DNA of 11,857 bases from Singulisphaera sp. GP187 (GTDB lineage Bacteria > Planctomycetota > Phycisphaerae > Phycisphaerales > SM1A02). Positions 4,789 to 11,857 of the stretch are shown piece by piece. The stretch is from the NCBI GenBank assembly GCA_945896765.1, contig CAMDEL010000029.1:1-11857 (forward strand). Reading direction: 5' to 3'. The translations under genes were made by a program, and so were the position numbers. The notes below the pieces were generated by a model, which saw only the letters and a list, made by a program, of their open reading frames with translations, did no database searches and was not told the origin of the DNA. Position 1 is the stretch's first letter. Every line of letters begins with the position of its first letter.

Positions 4789-7035
4789 ATGAGCAAATCA
4801 CAAGCAAACTTCGATCCATTTTTCGATGCCTCAGGTTCTGACGGCCAAGGCGATCCAACTCGATTTTTTAATCGAGATCATTCATGGTTGGAATTTAATG
4901 CTCGCGTGCTAGAGATGTGTGCTGATCCTCGGACTCCACTCTTGGAGCGCGTTCGGTTTATGGCGATCTATACACGCAATCTCGACGAGTTCTATATGAA
5001 GCGAGTCGGTGCGATGCGGCATGCGATTGAAACTGGGGTCAGTGCGACGATTTTCGAACCGCTTACTCCTGCACAAGTTCTGCATACCGTGCGGACTCGC
5101 GTACTTGCTCTTGATGGGATTCAAACAAAAATCCTGACCGATCAGTTGCTTCCAGAATTGCGCACCGCGGGAATTGCCCTCTTGCAATGGAGTGATCTTT
5201 CAGAGTCCGAGCGCGCAGAAGCACAAGCGTGGTTCCGTCGCAATGTCTTCCCGATCTTGACCCCACTTGCAGTTGATCCTGGTCATCGATTCCCTTTCAT
5301 TTCCAACATGAGCGTTTCGCTCGGCTTGGTCGTGCGTCGTCCAGGCGAACCAGAAACCATGTTCGCTCGCGTCAAGATTCCAGAATTACCGACTCGAATG
5401 TACGAAATGAGGTCGGGCAAGCGATTTCTTCCAGTGCAAGAGATCATCGAACATAATTTGGATGAACTCTTTCCAGGCATGGAAATTCTCCAAGTCCTTC
5501 CATTCCGAGTGACACGCGACGCAGAGATCGAAGCAGAGCGTGACGCCTCCGATGATTTGCTCATTTCTGTCGAACAAAAACTGAAAGAAAGGAAATTTGC
5601 ACGCGTCGTTCGGTTGGAAGTCGCATCAGGTGCAAGCCCTCGAATTCTGCGCTTTTTAATGGAAGAACTGGATCTTGGCGCAGAAGACATATATGAAACT
5701 TCCGGACTGACTGACTATGGGATTCTGGATGCAATTGCGGACGTGGATCTTCCAGCGATGAAATATTCTCGTTGGACTCCGCTTCCGCCCGCCGAACTTT
5801 CGGCCGAGGCAGGATCGAGCATTTTTTCGCAGATTCGCAAAGGCGATATTTTGGTTCATCATCCGTATCAAAGTTTCGATCTCAGCGTGGAAAAGTTCAT
5901 CATCGCTGCTGCGAATGATCCGAAAGTTCTCTGTATCAAGCAATCGCTGTATCGCACTTCCGGGGACAGTCCGTTCATTGCAAGTCTCATTCACGCCGCC
6001 GAAAGTGGAAAACAGGTCGCAGTGTTGGTCGAACTTCGCGCACGCTTCGACGAAGCACGCAATATTGAATGGGCTCGCAAATTGGAAAATGCTGGAGTGC
6101 ATGTCGCATACGGCGTGATCGGTTTGAAGACGCACACCAAGACGGCTCTTGTCGTTCGTCAGGAAACGGACGGTATTCGTTGCTACGGCCATGTTGGCAC
6201 CGGAAATTACAACGCGCGAACCGCACGCGTCTATGAGGACTTCGGCATCCTGACCAGTGATCCATTGATCACCGAAGACCTTGTTGGACTTTTCAATTAC
6301 ATGACAGGTCGTTCGCGACAAACGAAGTTCAATAAATTGTTGATCGCTCCAGTCAGCATGAAGCGGCGATTTATTGAACTGATCGAGCGTGAAATTGAAT
6401 TGCATACAGCGCAGCGTCCAGGACGAATCATTGCCAAGATGAATCAGATTGAAGACCGTGGCGTGATGGATGCGCTCTATCGCGCCAGCAAAGCGGGAGT
6501 GCAAATCGATCTGATTGTTCGTGGATTCTGTTGCATTCGACCAGGTGTTCCTGGTTTGTCCGAGAACATTCGCGTTCGTTCGCTCATTGGAAGGTTCTTG
6601 GAACACAGTCGAGTTTTCTACTTTGGTGCAGGGAAATCAGAGCCTCTCGACGGCGACTTCTTCATCGGCAGCGCAGATTGGATGTATCGCAATCTGCAGA
6701 CTCGCGTGGAAGCTGCGACGCCTATCGAAAAATTAGAGCATCGTCGTATTTTGTGGACGACCTTAGAATATTCGCTGCAAGACGTCCGTCAATCGTGGGA
6801 ACTTCTTCCCAGCGGTTCCTATCAACGCGTTCGTGATGATGGCCTCCAAGCAGACGATCCGCGCAGATTGGGATTGCATCAAAGGCTCATGAACGATGCA
6901 TTAGCATTACATGCGCGCAGTCAAGGGGATACGACTTCACTCGCCGATCCTGTCAGCGAGAGTTCACCGCAGGAGCCTCAACTCCAATCGGAGTCGCGTC
7001 GCCGGAACCAGAAAAATCCACGTTCGGCCGAATGA
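4789..7035 (+). CDS. ppk1: Polyphosphate kinase 1
   Basis: PPK1 reversibly transfers the terminal phosphate of ATP to inorganic polyphosphate, building the cell's phosphate and energy reserve; it usually sits at the inner membrane face. The N-terminal domain starts FFNRDHSWLEFNARVLEM, followed by ERVRFMAIYTRNLDEFYMKRVG. The catalytic core holds ELRARFDEARNIEWA, then GLKTHTK with the autophosphorylated His H449, and YGHVGTGNYNARTARVYEDFG with the second His H468. The 19-residue spacing is that of the two E. coli histidines. The phospholipase-D-like C-terminal domains (FNYMTGRSRQTKFNKLL, then RGFCCIRPGVPGLSENI) follow. At 748 residues it is about 60 longer than the E. coli enzyme. The surplus includes a hydrophilic Ser/Gln/Glu/Arg tail after about residue 715 that overlaps the convergent lipoprotein gene. 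It may share a transcript with the pterin gene. Only a weak GGTGA at 4772-4776 precedes the ATG. Confidence 0.97.
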   Translation: MSKSQANFDPFFDASGSDGQGDPTRFFNRDHSWLEFNARVLEMCADPRTPLLERVRFMAIYTRNLDEFYMKRVGAMRHAIETGVSATIFEPLTPAQVLHTVRTRVLALDGIQTKILTDQLLPELRTAGIALLQWSDLSESERAEAQAWFRRNVFPILTPLAVDPGHRFPFISNMSVSLGLVVRRPGEPETMFARVKIPELPTRMYEMRSGKRFLPVQEIIEHNLDELFPGMEILQVLPFRVTRDAEIEAERDASDDLLISVEQKLKERKFARVVRLEVASGASPRILRFLMEELDLGAEDIYETSGLTDYGILDAIADVDLPAMKYSRWTPLPPAELSAEAGSSIFSQIRKGDILVHHPYQSFDLSVEKFIIAAANDPKVLCIKQSLYRTSGDSPFIASLIHAAESGKQVAVLVELRARFDEARNIEWARKLENAGVHVAYGVIGLKTHTKTALVVRQETDGIRCYGHVGTGNYNARTARVYEDFGILTSDPLITEDLVGLFNYMTGRSRQTKFNKLLIAPVSMKRRFIELIEREIELHTAQRPGRIIAKMNQIEDRGVMDALYRASKAGVQIDLIVRGFCCIRPGVPGLSENIRVRSLIGRFLEHSRVFYFGAGKSEPLDGDFFIGSADWMYRNLQTRVEAATPIEKLEHRRILWTTLEYSLQDVRQSWELLPSGSYQRVRDDGLQADDPRRLGLHQRLMNDALALHARSQGDTTSLADPVSESSPQEPQLQSESRRRNQKNPRSAE

Positions 7036-7423
7036 TCCCCAAATCAAAAAGTGTCTGAGCCATCTGGCCGGGAAGCAGATATCGCAAATTCGCCTTGACA
7101 CTCCATCTTGTAAGAGGATCGACATCGCCCCCATGTCTGATGACAACTGGAATTGAATCAAAGGTGATTGATCGAGCTGGAAGAGTGCGACTCGCAATCC
7201 AGACGTTGTTCCAAGTGCCGAGATTTGTAGAAACTTCGTAAGTCCATCGATCAAGCACCATTGGCAAGTCGGTCGGATTTCGGATGTCAAGTTTCAATAC
7301 ATATTCACCCGCACTTGGTCCATCGGAGACCTTGTCAAGCGAATCCACACGTACATCTGGTGTGGCGGTGCATCCAAGCAGAATGCTCGGGAGCATCAAA
7401 AGAACAAGAAGTCTGGCGACCAT
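6953..7423 (-). CDS. Small LEA14-like lipoprotein
   Basis: The 156-residue product starts with a short basic n-region, a hydrophobic stretch and the lipobox LLGC, so Cys18 should be lipidated after signal peptidase II cleavage. Residue 19 is Thr, not Asp, which in the E. coli rule favours the outer membrane. The mature part (DVRVDSLDKV, LKLDIRNPTDLPMVLDRWTYEV, RTLPARSITFDSIPVVI, LRYLLPGQMAQTLFDLG) looks like a single LEA14/WHy-type beta-sandwich, with an Asn-Pro-Thr where that family has its NPN-like turn. This fold call comes from pattern alone. The role is unknown; relatives bind partner proteins or protect against desiccation. The start at ATG 7423 is set by the signal peptide and the -10-like hexamer upstream. 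The last 27 codons or so overlap ppk1 on the other strand. Confidence 0.8.
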   Translation of the reverse strand: MVARLLVLLMLPSILLGCTATPDVRVDSLDKVSDGPSAGEYVLKLDIRNPTDLPMVLDRWTYEVSTNLGTWNNVWIASRTLPARSITFDSIPVVIRHGGDVDPLTRWSVKANLRYLLPGQMAQTLFDLGIIRPNVDFSGSGDATPIGVEAPAVNSR

Positions 7424-7429
7424 AAGAGC

Positions 7430-7435
7430 AATCTA
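7430..7435 (-). promoter_or_regulatory. Putative -10 hexamer of the lipoprotein gene (leaderless geometry)
   Basis: TAGATT on the minus strand (7435 to 7430) is followed by GCTCTT and then the ATG at 7423. It is identical to the hexamer before glmM. It lies where the -35 of the divergent propeller gene would be. Confidence 0.45.
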
Positions 7436-7449
7436 TACCCTTGTGGGCA

Positions 7450-7455
7450 TAGGAT
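7450..7455 (+). promoter_or_regulatory. Putative -10 hexamer of the propeller gene (leaderless geometry)
   Basis: TAGGAT is followed by 7 nt and the GTG start at 7463. The match to the -10 consensus is modest (TA at the front, AT at the end). No Shine-Dalgarno site precedes the GTG; GGGTTG directly before it is too close to serve. Confidence 0.38.
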
Positions 7456-7462
7456 GGGTTGA

Positions 7463-10400
7463 GTGCATTCGATCATTCGACGAAATCTCCCAAAGTCCGC
7501 TGGAACTATTGCCGCATTATCCTTTTTTTGTGCATGTTTCTGCGTATTCGCATCCATATTCAATTCTCTTGCATTCGCTCAGGAATCCGCAGTTGTAGCC
7601 GTCGACGATTCTCCCGCGGCAGAACAGATGTTGTCGCAAGCCGAGGATCAAGCTGCAAATAATCCCGCTGAATCTGCACGCCTGATCAGTCGCGTGCTGG
7701 AAGAATTCGGCCGCAAGTTGGTCAGAGTCTCAGGAGAGCAAGATCGATTCGTGGATGGTCGATCACGCGCCGAGTCATTCTTGCGATCGCATCCGCAAGT
7801 GATGGCAAAATTTCGATCGGCACAAACTGGCGAAGCCGAGCGATTGATCGCAGCAGGGGAAGATCGAAAAGTTGTCGAGACTCGACTTCTGACTTCGGGA
7901 GGTCTTCTTGCAGCGGTTCGCGAAACTCAGCGTGCGATCGAGTTTGCTCAATTCGCCTCGGCGCAGAATCTTCTTGATTCGATCAAGGATCATCCAGATT
8001 TCTCATCGCTCGATCCATCTATTCACGCGACTCTTGTGGTGTTGACCGCATGGGGAAATGGTGATGATGCGCGAGCATTGCCTGCTGTGGACATTCTCAA
8101 ACATTCTTCAGTGGAGAATCTGCGTCAGTTGGGTGAGAGACTCGCTGTCACTATCAAGAATCCAATGGTGGGAAAGCAAGCATCGATCGATCCGCTCGCG
8201 CCATCGCGATTTGGTCCGATACCAACCAACGCAGTTCAACTCTGGAGCGAGCCGCTCGAAAATTCGATTTACTCTCGCCTTCAAGATTCCATCGAAAGTG
8301 GAGTTCCAATGACAATGAACAATGTCGAAGGCTCTGCGGCAAGTGGTCGATTTCTCGTGTCGATTCCAACGATTGACGGGCCCATTGTGCTGGTCAATGA
8401 GGCCTATGTTCTTCGCGCATTTGACGCATTTTCTCATCTTCCAAAGTGGCGTCAAGCAATCGGAAATGCGAATGCGCCAAGGACCGACACACAAGCTGGA
8501 GATCTTGAAGTTGCTGTTGTCGCATCGGATTGTGTGCTGGCACTTTCAGGTCACGCACTCGGGACGGAACGAAGCGGTGGCGGTCGTCTTGTTTGCCTCG
8601 ATTTGTTGACTGGTCGCAAGAGATGGGAGCTTGCGCCAGATCGTTTCGCAGGTCAGTCAGAATTCCGCGAGTTCTTTTTTTATGGCGCCCCAACTGTGGT
8701 TCACAATACTGTTGTGTTACTGGGTCGAAAGATGACAGGCCGTCTTGAAACTGTTTCAACAGTCGTTGGTGTGAATCTTCAAACTGGCGAAGTCGAATGG
8801 GTCACGCCAGTCGGAGCTGCGCCTGGAATTCGCAGTGCAGGTTTGCGACCATACACAACACCCACAACTCTTGGTGGAAGAGTCTTCGTCTCGACTGGAG
8901 CTGGTACATCCGCATGCATCGAGGCGAGCGATGGTCGCATTCGATGGATTCGCCGCGATCCCGTATCGATTCGCGATATCCAGATGGATGTCATGCCATG
9001 GGAAATGGGCGGCGCCGTCGTCACGACATCCGGTCTCTTGACGATCGCTCCTGGCGCAACAGAATTACAACTCCTCTCAATCGATACCGGCGAAGTCATC
9101 GATACATTTCCCATTGGAATTGCAACCAAGTGGGGCGCAATTCGATATCTCCTGACCGATCGAGAGCGTTCGTTGGTCTATGGGGTAGGAGATGGATTGA
9201 CTGCGTTCAAAGTGAGCGATCTACGAACACCCATTTGGAAATTCCCTGTAATTCCAGCACAAAAAGAATCTATTTTGAGGATTGATCGATCGGGCATTCG
9301 AGGTCGAGTGCAATCAGGTTGGATGGAAAATGGTCGTCCAGGCTTGATCGTTCCGATGGGACCAAACGCACTACTCATCAATGGTGATGATGGAATGACG
9401 GTCCTTTCGATTCCGTGCGAAGGGCCAGCAAACATTATTGCTCGCGATGGTGTGATTGCTGCTGCAACAAATGACTCTCTTCAAGTTTTGATGGATACGG
9501 CGCGTGCGAAGGAGATATTGCTTGCGGCAACCAGCGAACGACCACAAGATGCAGATGCCATTATCGGCCTCGTCGAATTCGCGTTGCGTGCTCGTGACGC
9601 AGACCTTCTACGAATCGCAACGAAGTCAATCGAGCCAGCGATCGAGGCAACTCGTCAAAGTGCGCAACGCCGAAGTCGGTTTGTGTCTATTTTGATCGAC
9701 GCGGCGTTGAGTGGTCTTTTAGGGCGCGATGGATCGGACACTCTCTTTGCAGCAATCGTTCGTGCGCACCCAAACGCTGCAGAGCGTGCGATGGCGCTTG
9801 TCGCGCAGGGAGATTGGCTTGCAGGATCTGGTCGTTCGAGTGGTGCAATAGCAGTCTGGAGAATGTTGTTGGCAGATTCGGACGCATCGGCAGTCATGAT
9901 TTCAGATTTCGACGGCAATGCTCAATCGTCCGTGCGCAGTGGATCTGCCGCAGCGTTGCAGCGATTGGATCGAATGGCTTCTATGGCCGGCGGTCCTGCA
10001 GAAGCCAAGCAGGCATCGGAGAATGCTCCATCAAATGCATCTGCATCGGAACTTGAACGATTCGCAGGTCGCATGCCCTGCACTGTGGAGGCAGCACGCG
10101 CGTGGATTCAGGCAGCACAATTGCGAATGAACGAAAATGCAATTGCGATTGCAGCTGGAGATTCTGCGGCCGCAGTCGATGCTGCGATTGCGACTGCGAA
10201 TCGTGTTGTCGTGACAGAGATTCTCAACCAAGCAGTTGCGCTGATGAAGAAATCTGATCTCGAAATCACAGCAGCACAATTGCTGGATCGTTCCGTGATG
10301 GCTGGGTTCGATGTGCCGATCACTTCGCTCGGCGGACTCGATGGATCGCGTGCTCTCTTAGCATCTCCCGCGGCTCCGCTTGTCGAGAATCTGCCTCGAG

Positions 10401-11668
10401 CGATTGCTGCAACCAAAGTGATCACTGCTTCGACCGAGGTCACTGCGCGACTTATTCCAGGAGTTCTCGCTCCTGTGCGCGACAATGGAACCTCCCTCGC
10501 ACCACATACAAGAACCTATCTTTTGACCGATCGGATTCTGTCTTGTCTTGCAGTGCCAGACTTGGGTCTGCGCTGGGCAATTCCACTTCCCGCAGAAATG
10601 CTGCGAGTGACTCCGATACGAGACGGTGTGCTCGTGATAGACCAACCAACTCGTGACACTCGAGGTGCACAAAGAATCGATGATGCAGGAGAAGTTCGCT
10701 GGCGTATTGACGACTTCTCAATTGCAGTTTCCGAAAATGGAGTCGCAGGCGATCGACCAGAATGTCTTGTCATCACAGGCCATGAGAATGTTGTTGCCGT
10801 TCGTGTCGATGGTGCTCTTGGTGCATTCGCTCTTGATGATGGGCATCCAAGATGGCGCAGCGCGACGACGGTGGATGAAATTGGTTGCGTTGATGCAAGC
10901 GAGACGCTGGTTGTTGTTGCAGGCACGAGAGTCAATAGCAATGCAAGAACATCTTGGATTGTCGCAATGGATCAAGCCACGGGAAAAACCATTGCAGAAT
11001 TGCCTGTGCCCGACGACGAACAGGTGTTCTGGGTAACGATCATGGGTCCAGGCGAAATCGCTTTTGGCACATTACAAAGCGTCGGTCGCTGGCAACTCTT
11101 TGGAACGGCGACGGGTCTCCGATGGATTTCTACAAGTGGAAAACTTCGATCAACAGTCGCAGGTGAGATGCTTGGTTGGAAATTGTTTGTGAGCACTGCA
11201 ACGGACCAATCAAATATCTTGGATTGGCGTTCTGGACTCATCGAGGATGTGCGATTCGAATCGTCGTCCAAGTCGGTCAAAGAGGATGGACCAAGACGGT
11301 GGATTCGAAGTGGTTCCAACATCGTTGGCTGGTCTCGGAGCGTCATTGACTTGTTCACTCTTGGTGGTGAACTCGTGGGATCGTCCAGTTTGCATGGCGC
11401 GCGAAGGATCCAGGATGTGCTTCTTTCCAGCGGTGCCATCGTTGCAGTGGAACAAACGACTGGCGTCAATGAACCACGCGATTTCGCCCTTGCTCGCGCA
11501 GGTACGCGAACGCTCATCCACCGATTTGGCTGGAACGATGGGGGGCGAATTATGGGCTCCGCACTTGAAGTGGACTTTGCCGATGGGCGCCTCGATCGAA
11601 TCCAAATATTGGACGGGTGGATTCTGATGGGTGGGGCTCAATCAACCCTCGCAATTCCCCTTCCATAA
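7463..11668 (+). CDS. Large secreted protein with two PQQ-like beta-propellers around a helical middle
   Basis: The 1401-residue product has a Sec signal peptide: MHSIIRR, a hydrophobic core, and probable cleavage after SLAFA (A39/Q40). Residues about 40-255 are helical. About 260-675 form a first propeller with PQQ-type blade ends such as LDLLTGRKRW (W388), NLQTGEVEW (W446) and SDGRIRW (W495), spaced by about 50-58 residues. About 680-1000 is Ala-rich and helical, perhaps TPR-like. About 1010-1401 forms a second propeller with AGEVRW, LDDGHPRW (W1131) and DQATGKTIAEL. No quinoprotein dehydrogenase active-site motif is seen, so these are probably structural or binding propellers of the BamB/PQQ-repeat kind, common in Planctomycetota envelopes. 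GTG 7463 is required for a proper signal peptide. The stop TAA lies in the loop of a short hairpin. No enzymatic role can be read. Confidence 0.85.
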   Translation: MHSIIRRNLPKSAGTIAALSFFCACFCVFASIFNSLAFAQESAVVAVDDSPAAEQMLSQAEDQAANNPAESARLISRVLEEFGRKLVRVSGEQDRFVDGRSRAESFLRSHPQVMAKFRSAQTGEAERLIAAGEDRKVVETRLLTSGGLLAAVRETQRAIEFAQFASAQNLLDSIKDHPDFSSLDPSIHATLVVLTAWGNGDDARALPAVDILKHSSVENLRQLGERLAVTIKNPMVGKQASIDPLAPSRFGPIPTNAVQLWSEPLENSIYSRLQDSIESGVPMTMNNVEGSAASGRFLVSIPTIDGPIVLVNEAYVLRAFDAFSHLPKWRQAIGNANAPRTDTQAGDLEVAVVASDCVLALSGHALGTERSGGGRLVCLDLLTGRKRWELAPDRFAGQSEFREFFFYGAPTVVHNTVVLLGRKMTGRLETVSTVVGVNLQTGEVEWVTPVGAAPGIRSAGLRPYTTPTTLGGRVFVSTGAGTSACIEASDGRIRWIRRDPVSIRDIQMDVMPWEMGGAVVTTSGLLTIAPGATELQLLSIDTGEVIDTFPIGIATKWGAIRYLLTDRERSLVYGVGDGLTAFKVSDLRTPIWKFPVIPAQKESILRIDRSGIRGRVQSGWMENGRPGLIVPMGPNALLINGDDGMTVLSIPCEGPANIIARDGVIAAATNDSLQVLMDTARAKEILLAATSERPQDADAIIGLVEFALRARDADLLRIATKSIEPAIEATRQSAQRRSRFVSILIDAALSGLLGRDGSDTLFAAIVRAHPNAAERAMALVAQGDWLAGSGRSSGAIAVWRMLLADSDASAVMISDFDGNAQSSVRSGSAAALQRLDRMASMAGGPAEAKQASENAPSNASASELERFAGRMPCTVEAARAWIQAAQLRMNENAIAIAAGDSAAAVDAAIATANRVVVTEILNQAVALMKKSDLEITAAQLLDRSVMAGFDVPITSLGGLDGSRALLASPAAPLVENLPRAIAATKVITASTEVTARLIPGVLAPVRDNGTSLAPHTRTYLLTDRILSCLAVPDLGLRWAIPLPAEMLRVTPIRDGVLVIDQPTRDTRGAQRIDDAGEVRWRIDDFSIAVSENGVAGDRPECLVITGHENVVAVRVDGALGAFALDDGHPRWRSATTVDEIGCVDASETLVVVAGTRVNSNARTSWIVAMDQATGKTIAELPVPDDEQVFWVTIMGPGEIAFGTLQSVGRWQLFGTATGLRWISTSGKLRSTVAGEMLGWKLFVSTATDQSNILDWRSGLIEDVRFESSSKSVKEDGPRRWIRSGSNIVGWSRSVIDLFTLGGELVGSSSLHGARRIQDVLLSSGAIVAVEQTTGVNEPRDFALARAGTRTLIHRFGWNDGGRIMGSALEVDFADGRLDRIQILDGWILMGGAQSTLAIPLP

Positions 11669-11674
11669 AAGGGG
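11657..11674 (+). terminator. Short GC hairpin at the end of the propeller gene (weak terminator candidate)
   Basis: CCCCTT (11657-11662) pairs with AAGGGG (11669-11674) around a 6-nt loop whose last three bases are the TAA stop of the propeller gene. No U-run follows: the next bases are GTTGACA, which form the -35 of the next gene. It could be an mRNA 3'-end structure, a weak terminator, or chance. Confidence 0.3.
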
Positions 11675-11675
11675 G

Positions 11676-11704
11676 TTGACATACTGACCAAGAAAGGCGA
11701 TATT
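11676..11704 (+). promoter_or_regulatory. Promoter of the last gene, with perfect -35
   Basis: A perfect TTGACA at 11676-11681, a 17-nt spacer and GATATT at 11699-11704 (four of six matches to TATAAT) form a housekeeping-sigma promoter. The expected start near 11711 leaves a leader of about 22 nt before ATG 11733. This is the only clear -35 in the window. Confidence 0.6.
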
Positions 11705-11716
11705 CCCACGCCTATC

Positions 11717-11721
11717 AGGAG
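11717..11721 (+). promoter_or_regulatory. Shine-Dalgarno site of the last gene
   Basis: AGGAG lies 11 nt before ATG 11733, somewhat far but usable. An ATG at 11723 is too close to it (1 nt) and opens a frame of only eight codons including the stop. Confidence 0.45.
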
Positions 11722-11732
11722 TATGAATCACA

Positions 11733-11857
11733 ATGTTCGCATCTAAAACAAATCAATTGAAATGGTCCTTGTCCACTTGGCAGCGCACGGAAACGTCGCA
11801 AATGCCTCCGCGCTTTATCGTTGGCTATGACGAGGAAGAAGAAAAAGACTTTGAACT
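11733..11857 (+). CDS. Unrecognised protein, N-terminal part only
   Basis: From ATG 11733 the frame stays open for 41 codons to the right edge. The start reads MFASKTNQLKWSLSTWQR, followed by MPPRFIVGYDEEEEKDFEL. I do not recognise it. There is no signal peptide or membrane segment. The visible part has a basic, Ser/Thr/Gln-rich beginning and then a Glu/Asp cluster. The promoter with TTGACA and the AGGAG site upstream make a real gene likely. ATG 11802 (MPPRFIV) is an alternative start, but no Shine-Dalgarno or -10 sequence stands before it. Confidence 0.55.
   Translation, partial: MFASKTNQLKWSLSTWQRTETSQMPPRFIVGYDEEEEKDFE

Noticed and set aside
5656..6606. A 316-codon open frame on the minus strand inside ppk1.
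   Set aside because: It lies wholly antisense to the most conserved part of ppk1, shows no recognisable domain, and is rich in Cys, His, Asn and Arg as expected for a shadow frame.
11723..11746. Tiny frame from ATG 11723 (seven residues) directly after AGGAG, a possible leader peptide overlapping the last gene.
   Set aside because: The Shine-Dalgarno spacing is 1 nt, and nothing in its sequence suggests attenuation.

Overview
The window is ordinary bacterial chromosome with compact, mostly single-copy metabolic genes on both strands. The style points to Planctomycetota, possibly a Phycisphaerae-type lineage. Reasons are the GlmM form with TASHNP-x-EWNGLK and GGEGNGG, an HGHDW-type pterin synthase paralogue, a very large secreted PQQ-type propeller protein, a small LEA14-like lipoprotein, and the near absence of Shine-Dalgarno sites. 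This placement is an inference from gene style, not from a marker gene. There are no RNA genes, insertion sequences, CRISPR arrays or phage genes that I can see.

Layout, left to right. Positions 1-572 (-) hold phoU, cut by the left edge. It diverges from pdxJ (590-1321, +; vitamin B6 ring closure), and the two start codons are only 18 bp apart. pdxJ converges on a minus-strand block read as glmM (4300-2903; phosphohexosamine isomerisation for cell-envelope precursors), dapA (2855-1893; lysine/diaminopimelate entry step) and a Nudix hydrolase (1896-1318), the last translationally coupled to dapA by a GTGA overlap. Divergent from glmM are a pterin-synthase-family gene (4365-4730, +) and ppk1 (4789-7035, +; polyphosphate kinase). 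ppk1 converges on, and overlaps by 83 bp, a small lipoprotein gene (7423-6953, -). Divergent from that is a 1401-residue secreted protein with two PQQ-like propellers (7463-11668, +). A promoter and the first 41 codons of an unrecognised gene (11733 onward, +) close the window. No gene-free stretch exceeds about 65 bp.

Functionally this is a mixture: phosphate control and storage (phoU, ppk1), cofactors (pdxJ, the pterin gene), envelope and amino-acid precursors (glmM, dapA), and envelope proteins (lipoprotein, propeller protein). I see no single multi-gene system.

The most interesting signal is in the starts. Seven of the nine starts that are not coupled to an upstream gene (phoU, pdxJ, dapA, glmM, pterin gene, lipoprotein, propeller gene) have a -10-like hexamer TA(T/G)NNT ending 6 or 7 nt before the start codon and no Shine-Dalgarno site. 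That is the geometry of leaderless mRNAs. The one clearly coupled internal gene (Nudix) instead has GGAG at good spacing. At phoU/pdxJ the two -10 hexamers lie on top of each other on opposite strands, so a single near-symmetric 7-bp element could fire both leaderless transcripts.
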